From the NCBI GenBank assembly GCA_020621405.1, contig JAHRYN010000007.1:118506-182505 (forward strand): a stretch of DNA of 64,000 bases, given 5' to 3'. Both the position numbers and the translations under genes were made by a program. The stretch is from Betaproteobacteria bacterium. Lineage in GTDB: Bacteria > Pseudomonadota > Gammaproteobacteria > Burkholderiales > Rhodocyclaceae. Shown here piece by piece: positions 29,027 to 38,343 of the stretch; position 1 is the stretch's first letter; each line of letters opens with the position of its first letter. The notes beneath the pieces were generated by a model. That model saw only the letters and a list, made by a program, of their open reading frames with translations. It ran no database searches and was not told the DNA's origin.

Positions 29027-29998
29027 ATGAAAAAACGGGGTCATCAGTTCATCGCACTCGCGCTGTCCGTCAGCAGCTTCGCCGCCGCCGCGGCAGACCC
29101 GCTGGTGTGGTCGGAGACATACCAGCAGTTTTTTCCGAGATTCGCGAACATCGGGTCGATCAATGCGGCGTCCGTGCCGGGCGGCACGTCCAGCGCGCTG
29201 GTGACTGACGCGACGCGAGTGAAAGGGCCGAATGGCGTCGAGTTCGCCGGTGGCCGCATCTGGTGGCCGGACCAGCAGTTGAATCGCGTCGTGTCGGTGC
29301 TTCCCGATGGCTCCAGTTTCAAGACCTACAACATCGCCGGCGCCTACGACGTCGATGTGCAGGGCAGCCTGCTCTATGTGACGCTGCAGAATTCGGGCGA
29401 CATCCTCAAGCTCGACCTGTCGCAGACCTTCCCGTCCGCCGATGTATTCAAGAGCGGGCTGACCTCACCGTTCGCGATCGACGTGACGGCAGACAGCGTG
29501 TTCTGGAGCCAGGTCGGTGCGTCAAACCGCCTGATGCGGTCCAATCTTGATGGCTCGGGCGTGCAGACGCTGCTGACCGGCCTGACCTCGTACGATTTCG
29601 AGGTGACCGGTGGCTACATCTATCTGACGACGACCGATGGTTTCGTCAAGCGCTCGAACCTCGATGGCAGCGGGCTGACCACGCTGGCCAGCGGACTGGG
29701 CTTCCTGAACGGCATCGACGTGACGGCCGACACCATCTACGTGTCGGCACTGAATGGCGTGACCACGCTGCCCAGCGGTACGCAGACGCTGGGCGCCGGT
29801 CGCATCTTCAGCATGGGCCTGGATGGCAGCGGCGCGGTGGAAGTGCTCCGCGCACAGGAATACTACGACCCCAACCTGCCGTTCAGCCCGTCGCAGATGC
29901 GCGGTGTGGCTGTGCTGGCGGTACCCGAACCCGGGACGTACGCGCTGATGCTGGCCGGACTGGGGCTGATCGGTCTGGCAGCGCGCCGGCGCGGCTGA
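29027..29998 (+). CDS. PEP-CTERM sorted surface protein with YWTD-like repeats
   Basis: 323 residues from the ATG at 29027; an upstream in-frame ATG at 28967 falls inside the likely promoter. A signal peptide (about 1-23, ending AAAA) precedes a beta-propeller-like region with repeated NLDGSG or GLDGSG units (three copies) each followed by a LTG/LASG turn, similar to YWTD/low-density-lipoprotein-receptor repeats. The C-terminus is a textbook PEP-CTERM sorting signal: VPEPGTYA, a hydrophobic helix and RRRG. It should be processed by an exosortase (EpsH-type) encoded elsewhere and linked to the exopolysaccharide matrix. It forms a single-gene unit. Confidence 0.9.
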   Translation: MKKRGHQFIALALSVSSFAAAAADPLVWSETYQQFFPRFANIGSINAASVPGGTSSALVTDATRVKGPNGVEFAGGRIWWPDQQLNRVVSVLPDGSSFKTYNIAGAYDVDVQGSLLYVTLQNSGDILKLDLSQTFPSADVFKSGLTSPFAIDVTADSVFWSQVGASNRLMRSNLDGSGVQTLLTGLTSYDFEVTGGYIYLTTTDGFVKRSNLDGSGLTTLASGLGFLNGIDVTADTIYVSALNGVTTLPSGTQTLGAGRIFSMGLDGSGAVEVLRAQEYYDPNLPFSPSQMRGVAVLAVPEPGTYALMLAGLGLIGLAARRRG

Positions 29999-30011
29999 AC
30001 CTGCGTGACGC

Positions 30012-30047
30012 AATGAAAACGGGCCGCTGTCGCGGCCCGTTTTCATT
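30012..30047. terminator. bidirectional terminator between the PEP-CTERM and dienelactone hydrolase genes
   Basis: AATGAAAACGGGCCGC (30012-30027) and GCGGCCCGTTTTCATT (30032-30047) form a 16-bp perfect stem with loop TGTC. It lies between two convergent genes. Confidence 0.85.
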
Positions 30048-30065
30048 CGTCGCCGCGATATCCGC

Positions 30066-30959
30066 TCAGACGCCTCGTTCCTTCAGCCAGTCCAGCGTGA
30101 GCTTCCAGCCGTACTGTGCGGCGGCCGCGTTATAGGTCGGGCGGTAGTCGGCGTGGAAGCCGTGATTGACGTTCGGGAACACGATGATCTGCGAACCGCT
30201 GCCCGATGCATCGATTTCGGAACGCATGCGGTCCACGGTCGTGCCGGGCACGAAACCATCCATGCCGGCGTACAGACCGAGTACCGGCACCTTCAGCGAC
30301 GCACCGATGTCGACCGGATCGGCCGGCTTGATGTCCGATTTCATGCCGTCGAGCAGGCCATAGTAGGAAACACCCGCCTTCACCTTCGGGTTGTGCTGCG
30401 CATACAGCCACACGGTGCGGCCACCCCAGCAGAAGCCGACGATGCCCAGCCGCGACGCCTTCGCCCTGCGGTCGGTGGCGACATGCGCGACGGTGGCGTC
30501 GATGTCCGCCATCACCTGCGCATCGGGCACCTTGGACACCACGTCCTTCAGGATGGCCGGGATGTCGGTCATCGTCGACACGTCACCCTGACGCACGAAC
30601 AGGTCCGGCGCCACCGCGTAGTAACCGCGCTTGGCGAGCCGGCGACAGACGTCCTGGATGTACTCGTGCACGCCGAATATCTCCTGCACCACCACCACGA
30701 CCGGGAACGGCCCCTTGCCCGCGGGCACCGCGCGATAGGCGGGAATATCACCATTGGCGACCGGAATCCGGATCTCTCCGGCCACCAGCCCGGCGCTGTC
30801 GGTCCTGATGGCCTGCGCGAACAGCGGTTCGGACGCCAGCGCAAAACCGCTGGCCAGCGAAGCCGCAATGAAATTGCGGCGCGTCAGCGGCGCCGGTTCG
30901 GCCGGCGGCGTCACGCCGGAATGGTCGAGCGGCTTCAGGCCGTAGGTCGAAGGATGCAT
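30066..30959 (-). CDS. Tat-exported dienelactone hydrolase family protein
   Basis: 297 residues from the ATG at 30959, which has GGAG six bases upstream; earlier in-frame ATGs lack a site. The N-terminus carries a twin-arginine motif (LTRRNFIAASLASG, about 26-39), so export is via Tat. The alpha/beta-hydrolase core has the nucleophile motif GFCWGG (Cys rather than Ser, as in dienelactone hydrolase), EIFGVHEYIQDVCRRLA, the acidic residue region GLYAGMDGFVP and HGFHADYRP with the catalytic His. The substrate is unknown; no aromatic-degradation genes are adjacent. Confidence 0.88.
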   Translation of the reverse strand: MHPSTYGLKPLDHSGVTPPAEPAPLTRRNFIAASLASGFALASEPLFAQAIRTDSAGLVAGEIRIPVANGDIPAYRAVPAGKGPFPVVVVVQEIFGVHEYIQDVCRRLAKRGYYAVAPDLFVRQGDVSTMTDIPAILKDVVSKVPDAQVMADIDATVAHVATDRRAKASRLGIVGFCWGGRTVWLYAQHNPKVKAGVSYYGLLDGMKSDIKPADPVDIGASLKVPVLGLYAGMDGFVPGTTVDRMRSEIDASGSGSQIIVFPNVNHGFHADYRPTYNAAAAQYGWKLTLDWLKERGV

Positions 30960-31365
30960 CACGGTCTCCATCATCAATTGAGGGTGCCGGCAGCGGACTG
31001 TCTGACCGACATCCGCTCCGGCAGGTATGGCGGTCGATGTTAGCAGCATCGGTTCAGGCGCCCTCCGGCAGCCAACCGGGACGGATCATCGATGCGGGTG
31101 CACCGTGCCCCCAGCCCGCGACCGTGACAAACCTCACGCCTTGTTCCGCAACAGCGCTCAAGGCCGGTGCATCGGCAGCCGATGACGCAAATGAATCTGA
31201 AAAAAGGCAAACCCGCGCGAAAGCCGGGGGCGCAAAGTTACCGGTCTAATCCGCACTCGTGCGGGATGACAGCGGGACCGCCAGACAGTATTGCCGCGCC
31301 TCCAGCGTGGCCAGTGCGGACGCCGACCGGTAGCACCCAGAAACACCGGCCCGGAGTCGCACCAA
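30960..31365. other. divergent intergenic region, no gene recognised
   Basis: 406 bases between the dienelactone hydrolase and the metalloprotease genes. Both promoters should lie here. I see no convincing -35/-10 pair, no hairpin terminator and no open frame with a ribosome-binding site. Confidence 0.5.
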
Positions 31366-33588
31366 ATGTTCCAGCACCGTCTCGCCAGCCCCTTCCGCAC
31401 CGCCCTTGCCTGCGCGCTCGTGCTGTCCGCATGGCCCGCTGCCGCGACTGCGCCGGTACTGGCAGTCAATATCGCTGCGCCGGTCATGCAGTCTCTGCCC
31501 GATCGCGACGCCGAAGGCGGCATGTGGCCGGTACGGCTGGACCTCGCCCGGTTGCGCTCGGCGAAGGCTGGCGAAACGCTGCGCTTCGCGCTGCCTGACG
31601 GAAGCACGCTGGACGTCGTGTTCGATTCGACCCTCGAGCGTGCCGACGGCCTGCAGTGGATAGGCCACCTGAGAGCCGGGCGGCAGTATCCGGTGCGCCT
31701 GCGCATCGACGGCGAGCTGGCATCGGGTGTCATCCGCACTCCGGACGGCGGCTACGTGCTGGGCCACATCGACGGCACGCAGCTGATCGGCAACGACATG
31801 ACGGCCGCCGCTCACCCGGCGGCACTCGACACGCTGCCGGCCATGTTCGCGCCGGCCGTCGAGGAACTGGGCATAGGCGGCACCGGCAGCGCCGCAAACA
31901 CCGATACCGACAAGCCAGCCGACGTCGCACATCCGGTCAAGGTCGACCTGATCGCGATGTCCTCGCTTGAGCAGGGCGCCGACATGGCGCTGGCGATTCC
32001 CGAACACGGCGACTACCGCGTCACCTACGACCGCACCGAACCGGGCGACACCGACAGCACGACATGGGTCGGCCACCTGAAGGATTACGGCCCCGAGTTC
32101 CGCGTCATCATCACGACCGGCCCGAACGGCAGCGTCGGCAACATCCTGACGCCGTCCGGTGAAATCCTGCTGGTCGACAACGGCCGCTCGCAGTGGCTGG
32201 TCGATCCGACGCGCTCCGGGCTGTCCCAGTTCGAACCGGATCACGCCGACGGCATCGGTGCCGCACCGGCCGGCGCCATGGCTGCCGGCGCGACTGCACA
32301 GGGACGTACCCGCGGCGCGACAGGCACCACGACGACGAGCACGACCACCACCACCGTCACCACGGCCACCGGCAGCGCCACGCAGGTGGACGTGCTGGTG
32401 CTGTACACCGCCGGCTTCAAGACGCGCAACGGCAGCGTCTGGGCGACGCGCATCGCCCAGCTGGTGGCGCTGGCCAATCAGGCCTACGTCGACAGCGGCG
32501 TGCCGATGCGCCTGCGGCTGGTCGGCAGCGAACAGGTCAGCGAACCGGATACCACCACCAATTCGGGGGCGCTGAGCGCACTGGCCCAGGGCACCGGTTC
32601 ATTCACCGGCGTACCCGCATTGCGCAAGAAGTACGGTGCCGATCTGGTGACGCTGGTGCGTCCGTTCAACATGAGCGCACAGGGCAACAACTGCGGTGTC
32701 GGCTACATCGGTGGATATGGCGGCAGCCCGATCTCGATCTACGCCGGCTATGCGTATTCCGTGGTCAGCGACGGCAAGGATGTCGCCGGCAGCAATTACT
32801 ACTGCACCGACTACACCTTCACCCACGAACTCGGCCACAACATGGGGCTGATGCACGACCGCGACACCGTGACACGCCAGGGCGGCGGCATGGGCAGCTA
32901 CAGCTACGCCTACGGCTACGGCCGCAGCGGCAGCTTCGGCACCATCATGAGCTACATCTCCCCGGTGATCGGCCGCTTCTCCAACCCGGCTCAGAACACC
33001 TGTGGCGGCAGCTTCGCCTGCGGCGTCGACATCAGCAGCCCGACCAGCGCCCACAACACGCTGGCACTCAACAACAACCGTGCCGCCGTGTCCGCCTTCA
33101 CCGCCGCCACCGCCGCACAGACCGTCCAGGTGTCGGGCACCATTTCAAGCGCCGGCAAGGCCCTGGTCAACGTGGCCGTGACCGCGAGCAATGGCGGCAC
33201 CTGCAGCGCGAGCGGCAGCACCGGCGCCTATTCCTGCGTCGTGCCGTCCGGCTGGAGCGGCATCATCACCCCGGCCGTCGGCGCGGTCACGCCCGGCACG
33301 CTGGCGCTGACCTCGGTCACGACCGCGCAGACCGGCAGGAACTTCGTCGTTGCGAGCTTCCAGGTGTCAGGCACGATCACGCGTGCCGGCAAGGCACTGG
33401 CCAACATCGCTTTCCGCGCAAGCAACGGCGGCACCTGCACCGCCAGCAATACCTCCGGCACCTACGCCTGCGCCGTGCCCTGGGGCTGGAGCGGCACCAT
33501 CGCTCCCGCCGTCGCGGCGACCCCGGGCAGCATCACGCTGTCCCTGGTGAAGGCAGCACAGACCGGCCGCAACTTCGTCGCACGCTGA
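31366..33588 (+). CDS. secreted reprolysin-like (M12) zinc metalloprotease with two C-terminal repeats
   Basis: 740 residues from the ATG at 31366. A signal peptide (about 1-28, ending AAATA) is followed by a propeptide-like region of some 300 residues. A low-complexity Thr-rich linker (about 325-342) leads to the protease domain, which has HELGHNMGLMHD (His487, Glu488, His491, His497) and the Met-turn TIMSY (Met528): a complete metzincin site. Two tandem domains of about 78 residues follow (about 587-664 and 665-740), each with QVSGTI...AGKAL.N.A..ASNGGTC and ending TGRNFV, probably beta-sandwich carbohydrate- or surface-binding modules. It should be an extracellular protease. Confidence 0.9.
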   Translation: MFQHRLASPFRTALACALVLSAWPAAATAPVLAVNIAAPVMQSLPDRDAEGGMWPVRLDLARLRSAKAGETLRFALPDGSTLDVVFDSTLERADGLQWIGHLRAGRQYPVRLRIDGELASGVIRTPDGGYVLGHIDGTQLIGNDMTAAAHPAALDTLPAMFAPAVEELGIGGTGSAANTDTDKPADVAHPVKVDLIAMSSLEQGADMALAIPEHGDYRVTYDRTEPGDTDSTTWVGHLKDYGPEFRVIITTGPNGSVGNILTPSGEILLVDNGRSQWLVDPTRSGLSQFEPDHADGIGAAPAGAMAAGATAQGRTRGATGTTTTSTTTTTVTTATGSATQVDVLVLYTAGFKTRNGSVWATRIAQLVALANQAYVDSGVPMRLRLVGSEQVSEPDTTTNSGALSALAQGTGSFTGVPALRKKYGADLVTLVRPFNMSAQGNNCGVGYIGGYGGSPISIYAGYAYSVVSDGKDVAGSNYYCTDYTFTHELGHNMGLMHDRDTVTRQGGGMGSYSYAYGYGRSGSFGTIMSYISPVIGRFSNPAQNTCGGSFACGVDISSPTSAHNTLALNNNRAAVSAFTAATAAQTVQVSGTISSAGKALVNVAVTASNGGTCSASGSTGAYSCVVPSGWSGIITPAVGAVTPGTLALTSVTTAQTGRNFVVASFQVSGTITRAGKALANIAFRASNGGTCTASNTSGTYACAVPWGWSGTIAPAVAATPGSITLSLVKAAQTGRNFVAR

Positions 33589-33595
33589 ACCGGCA

Positions 33596-33613
33596 CAGGC
33601 GGAATTCCGCCTG
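33596..33613. repeat. 18-bp palindrome after the metalloprotease gene
   Basis: CAGGCGGAATTCCGCCTG is perfectly self-complementary and begins 8 bases after the stop codon. There is no T-run. It is likely a transcript-end or stabilising hairpin. Confidence 0.45.
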
Positions 33614-33682
33614 CCCGCGCCGGGCGGTTACCATAGTGGTCTGCGGCCCGGTAGCGGGCCGAGTCCATTGCACGGGGTAGGC

Positions 33683-34495
33683 ATGCGGATCACTTTCATC
33701 GGCGGCGGCAACATGGCCAGCGCGCTGATCGGCGGCTTGTTGAAGCGCGGCGGCAACGCGGCGGAAATTTCGGTAGTCGAACTGCAGGCGGACGGCCGCC
33801 AACGGCTGGTCCGCGACTTCGGCGTGCGCGCCATCGAGGCGCCCGATGCCGACGCAATGCACTGCGATGTGCTGGTGCTGGCGGTCAAACCGCAGCAGAT
33901 GCGCGAGGTGTGCGCCGGACTGGCGGCACACCTGAGCACCCAGACGGTACTGAGCATCGCGGCCGGCCTGCGCGCAGCTGACCTGTCGCGCTGGCTCGGC
34001 GGTCACTCGCGCATCGTGCGCGCCATGCCGAACACGCCGGCCCTGATCGGACAGGGCGTGACCGGGCTGTACGCCGACGCGTCGGTCAGCGCGGCGGAAC
34101 GCACGCAGGCGGAACAGGTGCTGGCGGCGGTCGGCAGCACCGTATGGGTCGACGACGAAAGACTGATCGACGCAGTCACCGCGCTGTCGGGCAGCGGTCC
34201 GGCCTACGTGTTCTACTTCATCGAGGCAATGGTGCGCGGCGGCCAGGAGCTGGGACTGACTGCGGATCAGGCGCGCGCGTTGGCGATCGCCACCTTCACC
34301 GGCGCCTCCGCACTGGCGGCGCAGAGCCCTGAATCACCGGCGACGCTGCGCGAGCGCGTCACCTCCAAGGGCGGCACCACTGAAGCGGCGCTTAAATCGA
34401 TGGCTGCGGACGGTGTCGGCGACAGCATCGTGTGCGCGCTGGCGGCTGCCGCCGCACGCGGTGCCGAACTGGGCGACCAGCTCGGTGCCGCCTGA
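33683..34495 (+). CDS. proC: pyrroline-5-carboxylate reductase
   Basis: 270 residues from the ATG at 33683 (GGGGTAGGC upstream). ProC reduces pyrroline-5-carboxylate to proline with NAD(P)H. The Rossmann motif ITFIGGGNMASALIGGL is at the N-terminus, with VLAVKPQQM and AMPNTPALIGQGVTG following. The C-terminal signature ALSGSGPAYVFYFIEAM and VTSKGGTTEAAL is intact. An in-frame ATG five codons earlier would add residues before the fold. yggT follows after 48 bases, a common pairing. Confidence 0.97.
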   Translation: MRITFIGGGNMASALIGGLLKRGGNAAEISVVELQADGRQRLVRDFGVRAIEAPDADAMHCDVLVLAVKPQQMREVCAGLAAHLSTQTVLSIAAGLRAADLSRWLGGHSRIVRAMPNTPALIGQGVTGLYADASVSAAERTQAEQVLAAVGSTVWVDDERLIDAVTALSGSGPAYVFYFIEAMVRGGQELGLTADQARALAIATFTGASALAAQSPESPATLRERVTSKGGTTEAALKSMAADGVGDSIVCALAAAAARGAELGDQLGAA

Positions 34496-34543
34496 CGGCG
34501 CGGGCGCCGACAAAACCTTGCAGAACAACCACGACACGACATC

Positions 34544-35110
34544 ATGCTGACCGACCTGACCCTGCTCGTACTGAACGCTGTCGCCAGTTTCATCACCACG
34601 CTGCTGCTCGCCCGCTTCTACATGCAGTGGGCGCGCGTGAGCTTCCGCAACCAGCTCGGCCACTTCGTGATCCAGACCACGGACTGGGCGGTGCTGCCGG
34701 CACGGCGCATCGTGCCGGCGGTGTTCGGGCTGGACATGGCGACCTTCACCGTCGCCTGGCTGATTCAGGTGCTGCTGATCCTGCTCGGTGCGCTGATGCA
34801 CGGCATGATCGGCGCCGACGGACTGATCGTGCTGGCGCTGCTGCGCGGTCTGATCGAGGTGGCGCGGCTGTCGGTGTGGTTCCTGATCATCGCGCTGCTC
34901 ATTTCGTCGGTGCTGAGCTGGGTCGCGCCGGGCAATCCGCTGGGCGGCATGCTCGGTGCGCTGACCCGTCCCTTCCTGCATCCCATCCAGCGGGTGATGC
35001 CGCCGATCGCCAATGTCGACCTGTCGCCGCTGGTGCTCATCCTGCTGCTGCAGATCGTGCTCTACCTGATCGACGCGGCGTCGCGCCAGCTGTTCGGCCT
35101 GCTGCTCTGA
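34544..35110 (+). CDS. YggT-family membrane protein
   Basis: 188 residues with two YggT repeats. Each has hydrophobic helices and a RP/RRxxP-type turn (VLPARRIVPAVFGLDMA in the first, RPFLHPIQRVMPPIANVDLSP in the second). The family is linked to osmotic stress and cell division or photosystem biogenesis in other phyla; its function here is unknown. It lies directly after proC, as in many proteobacteria. Confidence 0.92.
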   Translation: MLTDLTLLVLNAVASFITTLLLARFYMQWARVSFRNQLGHFVIQTTDWAVLPARRIVPAVFGLDMATFTVAWLIQVLLILLGALMHGMIGADGLIVLALLRGLIEVARLSVWFLIIALLISSVLSWVAPGNPLGGMLGALTRPFLHPIQRVMPPIANVDLSPLVLILLLQIVLYLIDAASRQLFGLLL

Positions 35111-35114
35111 GCGG

Positions 35115-35137
35115 GCGGGAGCGGCGACCGCTCCCGC
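35115..35137. terminator. hairpin between convergent yggT and pyrX
   Basis: GCGGGAGCGG (35115-35124) and CCGCTCCCGC (35128-35137) form a perfect 10-bp stem with a 3-base loop. No T-run follows on either strand, so termination efficiency is uncertain. Confidence 0.5.
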
Positions 35138-35146
35138 ACTCTCTGC

Positions 35147-36451
35147 CTACTGCGCAGCCTTGCCGCGTACGGCCGCTCCGGCTTCGTACACCACCTGACC
35201 CGATACCAGCGTGGCCGCCACGCGGCCCAACAGCTCGCGCCCGATGAAGGGCGTGTTCTTGCCCTGGCTGCGCAGCGTGTCGCGACTGATGACGACCGGC
35301 GCGTCCGGATCGAAGATGCAGACATCAGCCGCGCCGCCGACCCGCAGGTGGCCGGCGTCCAGCCCGAGCACGCGCGCGGCGTCCACCGTGATGCGCGACA
35401 GCGCGAGCGGCAGCGGCAGATGCATTTCGCGCGCCCATGACAAGGTCAGCGGCAGCAGCAGTTCCAGCCCGGTATTGCCCGGCTCGGCTTCGGCGAACGG
35501 CACCTGCTTGGCGTCGTCGTCGACCGGCGTGTGGTCGGAACACAGTGCGTCGATGCGGCCATCGGCCAGCGCGGCACGCAGCGCCTCGCGGTCAAACTGC
35601 GCGCGCAGCGGCGGCACCGTGCGGCACTGCGGATCGAAGTAGCCGATGTCGACGTCGCACAGGTGCAGCGGGTGGATGGCCACGTCGCAGGTCACGCGCA
35701 GGCCGTCCAGCCGCGCCTGGTCGATCAGCATCAGTCCGCCGCGACTCGAGATGCGCGCCAGGTGCAGGCGGCAGCCGGTGGCGCGCGCGAGCTGCAGCAT
35801 CAGGCCGATGGCCAGCGTCTCGGCCAGGATGGGAATGCCGGTGAGTCCGAGGCGGGCGGCGACTTCGCCGTCGTGCGCAACACCGCCTGCGGCAAGGTGC
35901 AGGTCGGTCGGCTGCAGCCACACCGTGTAGCCGAAGGTGGCGGCGTACTGCATCGCGCGGAACAGCACCTGCGTATCGGCGACCGGCACGTTGGCCTGAC
36001 TGAACGCGATGCAACCGGCGTCGAACAGCTCGCCCATCTCGGTCAGCCGTGAGCCCTTCAGGCCCATGGTCAGCGCGCCGTGCGGATACACGTGTGCGAG
36101 GTTCAGCATGCGCGCGCGGTGCTTCAGCATTTCGACCAGCCCCGGCTCGTCGAGCACCGGATCGGTGTCCGGCGGACAGGCCAGGCTGGTGACGCCACCG
36201 GCCACCGCGGCCGCCATTTCGGATTCCAGCGTGGCGCGGTATTCCAGCCCCGGTTCGCGCAGGCGGGCACACAGGTCGATCAGACCCGGCGCGACGATCA
36301 GGCCGGTCGCATCGATGGTGCGGTTGGCGTGAAAGCCGTCCGGCATGTCGCCCAGCGCAACCACCTTGCCGGCAGCGATGAACACGTCGGTCGGCGCATC
36401 GATGTCCTGCGCCGGGTCGATCAGGCGCCCGCCCTTGATGTGGATCTTCAT
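35147..36451 (-). CDS. pyrX: dihydroorotase-like, non-catalytic ATCase subunit (PyrX/PyrC')
   Basis: 434 residues. The start ATG overlaps the pyrB stop (ATGA). The protein has the amidohydrolase fold of class I dihydroorotase, but the metal-binding HxH after PGLID is absent: the sequence reads [14 protein letters not shown], with Cys61 and Arg63 where active enzymes have His. The bridging-Asp motif FSDDG reads FSQAN. It therefore should not hydrolyse dihydroorotate. In Pseudomonas and related bacteria such a pseudo-dihydroorotase (PyrC') is needed to assemble the PyrB dodecamer; the coupled position here fits that. A true pyrC should exist elsewhere in the genome. Confidence 0.88.
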   Translation of the reverse strand: MKIHIKGGRLIDPAQDIDAPTDVFIAAGKVVALGDMPDGFHANRTIDATGLIVAPGLIDLCARLREPGLEYRATLESEMAAAVAGGVTSLACPPDTDPVLDEPGLVEMLKHRARMLNLAHVYPHGALTMGLKGSRLTEMGELFDAGCIAFSQANVPVADTQVLFRAMQYAATFGYTVWLQPTDLHLAAGGVAHDGEVAARLGLTGIPILAETLAIGLMLQLARATGCRLHLARISSRGGLMLIDQARLDGLRVTCDVAIHPLHLCDVDIGYFDPQCRTVPPLRAQFDREALRAALADGRIDALCSDHTPVDDDAKQVPFAEAEPGNTGLELLLPLTLSWAREMHLPLPLALSRITVDAARVLGLDAGHLRVGGAADVCIFDPDAPVVISRDTLRSQGKNTPFIGRELLGRVAATLVSGQVVYEAGAAVRGKAAQ

Positions 36452-37416
36452 GCGTTTCCTCCGGCCAGCATCGCCATCACCGCCATGCGCACCGCGATGC
36501 CGAAGGTGACCTGCGGCAGGATCACCGCCTGACGGCCATCGGCCACCGCCGAGTCGATCTCGACGCCGCGGTTCATCGGCCCCGGATGCAGCACGATGGC
36601 ATCGGGCTTGGCGAGCGCGAGCTTTTCCTCGGTCAGGCCGAAGAACTTGAAATATTCCTGCGAACTGGGCAGCAGCGACCCTTCCATGCGTTCGTTCTGC
36701 AGCCGCAGCATCATCACGACATCGACACCGCGCAGACCCTCGCGCATGTCGTGAAACACGCGGCAACCCAGCCGCTCGATGTCGGCCGGCAGCAGCGTTT
36801 TCGGCGCGATCGCGCGCAGGTCGGGCACGCCCAGCGTAGTCAGCGCGTGTATCTGGCTGCGCGCCACGCGCGAATGCAGGATGTCGCCGATGATGGCCAC
36901 CGACAGCTGCGTGAAGTCGCTCTTGTAGTGGCGGATCGTATACATGTCGAGCAGGCCCTGCGTCGGATGCGCGTGCCGTCCGTCGCCGGCGTTGATCACG
37001 TGGATGTGGTCGCGGCCGGTCGCTTCCAGATGCTGGGCGATCAGGTAGGGCGCGCCGCTCGACGCGTGGCGCACGACGAACATGTCGGCCTGCATCGCGG
37101 CGAGGTTGTCCACCGTGTCGAGCAGGGTTTCGCCCTTGTTGGTCGAGCTGGTCGCGATGTTCAGGTTGATCACGTCGGCCGACAGCCGCTTGGCCGCGAT
37201 CTCGAAGGTGGTGCGCGTGCGCGTGCTGTTCTCGAAGAACAGGTTGAACACGCTCTTTCCCCGAAGCAGCGGCAGCTTCTTGACCTCGCGCTCGGCCACC
37301 ACGGTGAAGGGTTCCGCCGTATCGAGGATGCGCGTGATGACCTCGCGCGGCAGGCCCTCGGTGGTCAGCAGGTGCTGCAGTTCGCCATGCCTGTTCAGCT
37401 GCGGATTGCGTGCCAT
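36448..37416 (-). CDS. pyrB: aspartate carbamoyltransferase catalytic subunit
   Basis: 322 residues. PyrB condenses carbamoyl phosphate with aspartate in pyrimidine synthesis. The carbamoyl-phosphate site [12 protein letters not shown] (about 58-69) is intact, as are [12 protein letters not shown] and the C-terminal [12 protein letters not shown]. It starts with ATG two bases after pyrR and overlaps pyrX by 4 bases. No pyrI regulatory gene is present, in keeping with the PyrB-PyrC' type of complex. Confidence 0.97.
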   Translation of the reverse strand: MARNPQLNRHGELQHLLTTEGLPREVITRILDTAEPFTVVAEREVKKLPLLRGKSVFNLFFENSTRTRTTFEIAAKRLSADVINLNIATSSTNKGETLLDTVDNLAAMQADMFVVRHASSGAPYLIAQHLEATGRDHIHVINAGDGRHAHPTQGLLDMYTIRHYKSDFTQLSVAIIGDILHSRVARSQIHALTTLGVPDLRAIAPKTLLPADIERLGCRVFHDMREGLRGVDVVMMLRLQNERMEGSLLPSSQEYFKFFGLTEEKLALAKPDAIVLHPGPMNRGVEIDSAVADGRQAVILPQVTFGIAVRMAVMAMLAGGNA

Positions 37417-37418
37417 GT

Positions 37419-37910
37419 CTACTCCTGGACGAGGCGCAGCGACAGCGTGTCGGCTTCGCGCGCCAGCTTGATGCGGCTGCCGGACGGCAGTTCGAGCGTG
37501 GCCGCGCAGTAGGTCGGTGCGACCGGAAGTTCACGGCCGCCACGGTCGATCAGCACCGCCAGTTCGACGCGCGCCGGGCGGCCGTAGTCGAACAGTTCGT
37601 TCAGCGCGGCGCGTATCGTGCGGCCGGTGTGCAGCACGTCGTCGACCAGTATCAGGTGGCCGCCTTCGACCTCGAACGGCAGCGCCGACGACCGGGTGTC
37701 GCGACTAAGGCCGCGCTTGGCGTAGTCGTCGCGATAGAAGCTCACGTCGAGCGAACCGGGCGACTGCGCGAGACCGAGCAGGCCGTGCAGCCGCTCCGCC
37801 AGCCACACGCCGCCGGTGTGCAGGCCGACCAGCGCCGTGTCCGGCGTGACATGCGGGCGCATGCGGTCCGCCAGATCCAGCAGCAGTTTTTCTGCGTCAG
37901 GCAGTGACAT
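37419..37910 (-). CDS. pyrR: bifunctional pyrimidine regulator/uracil phosphoribosyltransferase PyrR
   Basis: 163 residues from the ATG at 37910, overlapping ruvX by 14 bases; longer in-frame versions are inconsistent with family length. The PRPP-binding loop [17 protein letters not shown] is intact. In Gram-positives PyrR binds pyr mRNA; in betaproteobacteria and pseudomonads it is part of the pyrR-pyrB-pyrC' operon and its regulatory mode is less clear. I see no leader attenuator in the preceding coding region. Confidence 0.93.
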   Translation of the reverse strand: MSLPDAEKLLLDLADRMRPHVTPDTALVGLHTGGVWLAERLHGLLGLAQSPGSLDVSFYRDDYAKRGLSRDTRSSALPFEVEGGHLILVDDVLHTGRTIRAALNELFDYGRPARVELAVLIDRGGRELPVAPTYCAATLELPSGSRIKLAREADTLSLRLVQE

Positions 37911-38343
37911 CGAAATAATCCTTGAGTATGAGCTGGGCGGCATGGGCATCCAGCTTCTGCTTGCGGCTGCGCCAGTCGCGCATGCCCTGTTCGTCGCGCA
38001 GCTGGCTGTCGGCTTCGGCCGAGGTATAGCGTTCGTCCTGCAGCATCACCGGCAGGCGGTAGCGCCCTTCCAGCTGGCGCGCGAAACGCTGCGCGCGTGC
38101 GGTCATGTCGTGCGCGACGCCATCGGGCGACAGCGGCAGGCCGACCACCAGCACGACCGGTTTCCATTCGTCGATCAGGCGCGCGACGGCGGACCAGCGC
38201 GCGTCGTTGGTTTCGGCATCGAAGGTGATCAGCGGCGAGGCGGAACGCAGTTCGCATTCCCCGACCGCCACGCCGATGCGCTTCTCGCCGAAATCGAAAG
38301 CCAGCACGCTACCTCGGGCCGGGAGCCGGAACGGCTCAGGCAT
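37897..38343 (-). CDS. ruvX: RuvX/YqgF Holliday junction resolvase-like nuclease
   Basis: 148 residues. It has an RNase H-like fold with [15 protein letters not shown] at the start, [10 protein letters not shown] in the middle and the acidic [10 protein letters not shown] near the end. The family takes part in 16S/pre-rRNA 5' processing and possibly junction resolution. The start overlaps yqgE by 8 bases. It lies in the conserved yqgE-ruvX-pyrR order. Confidence 0.95.
   Translation of the reverse strand: MPEPFRLPARGSVLAFDFGEKRIGVAVGECELRSASPLITFDAETNDARWSAVARLIDEWKPVVLVVGLPLSPDGVAHDMTARAQRFARQLEGRYRLPVMLQDERYTSAEADSQLRDEQGMRDWRSRKQKLDAHAAQLILKDYFDVTA

Noticed and set aside
36452..37543. An apparent 798-residue protein joining an upstream frame to pyrX
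   Set aside because: The upstream part is the wrong frame of pyrB; pyrX starts at 36451 with an ATGA overlap.
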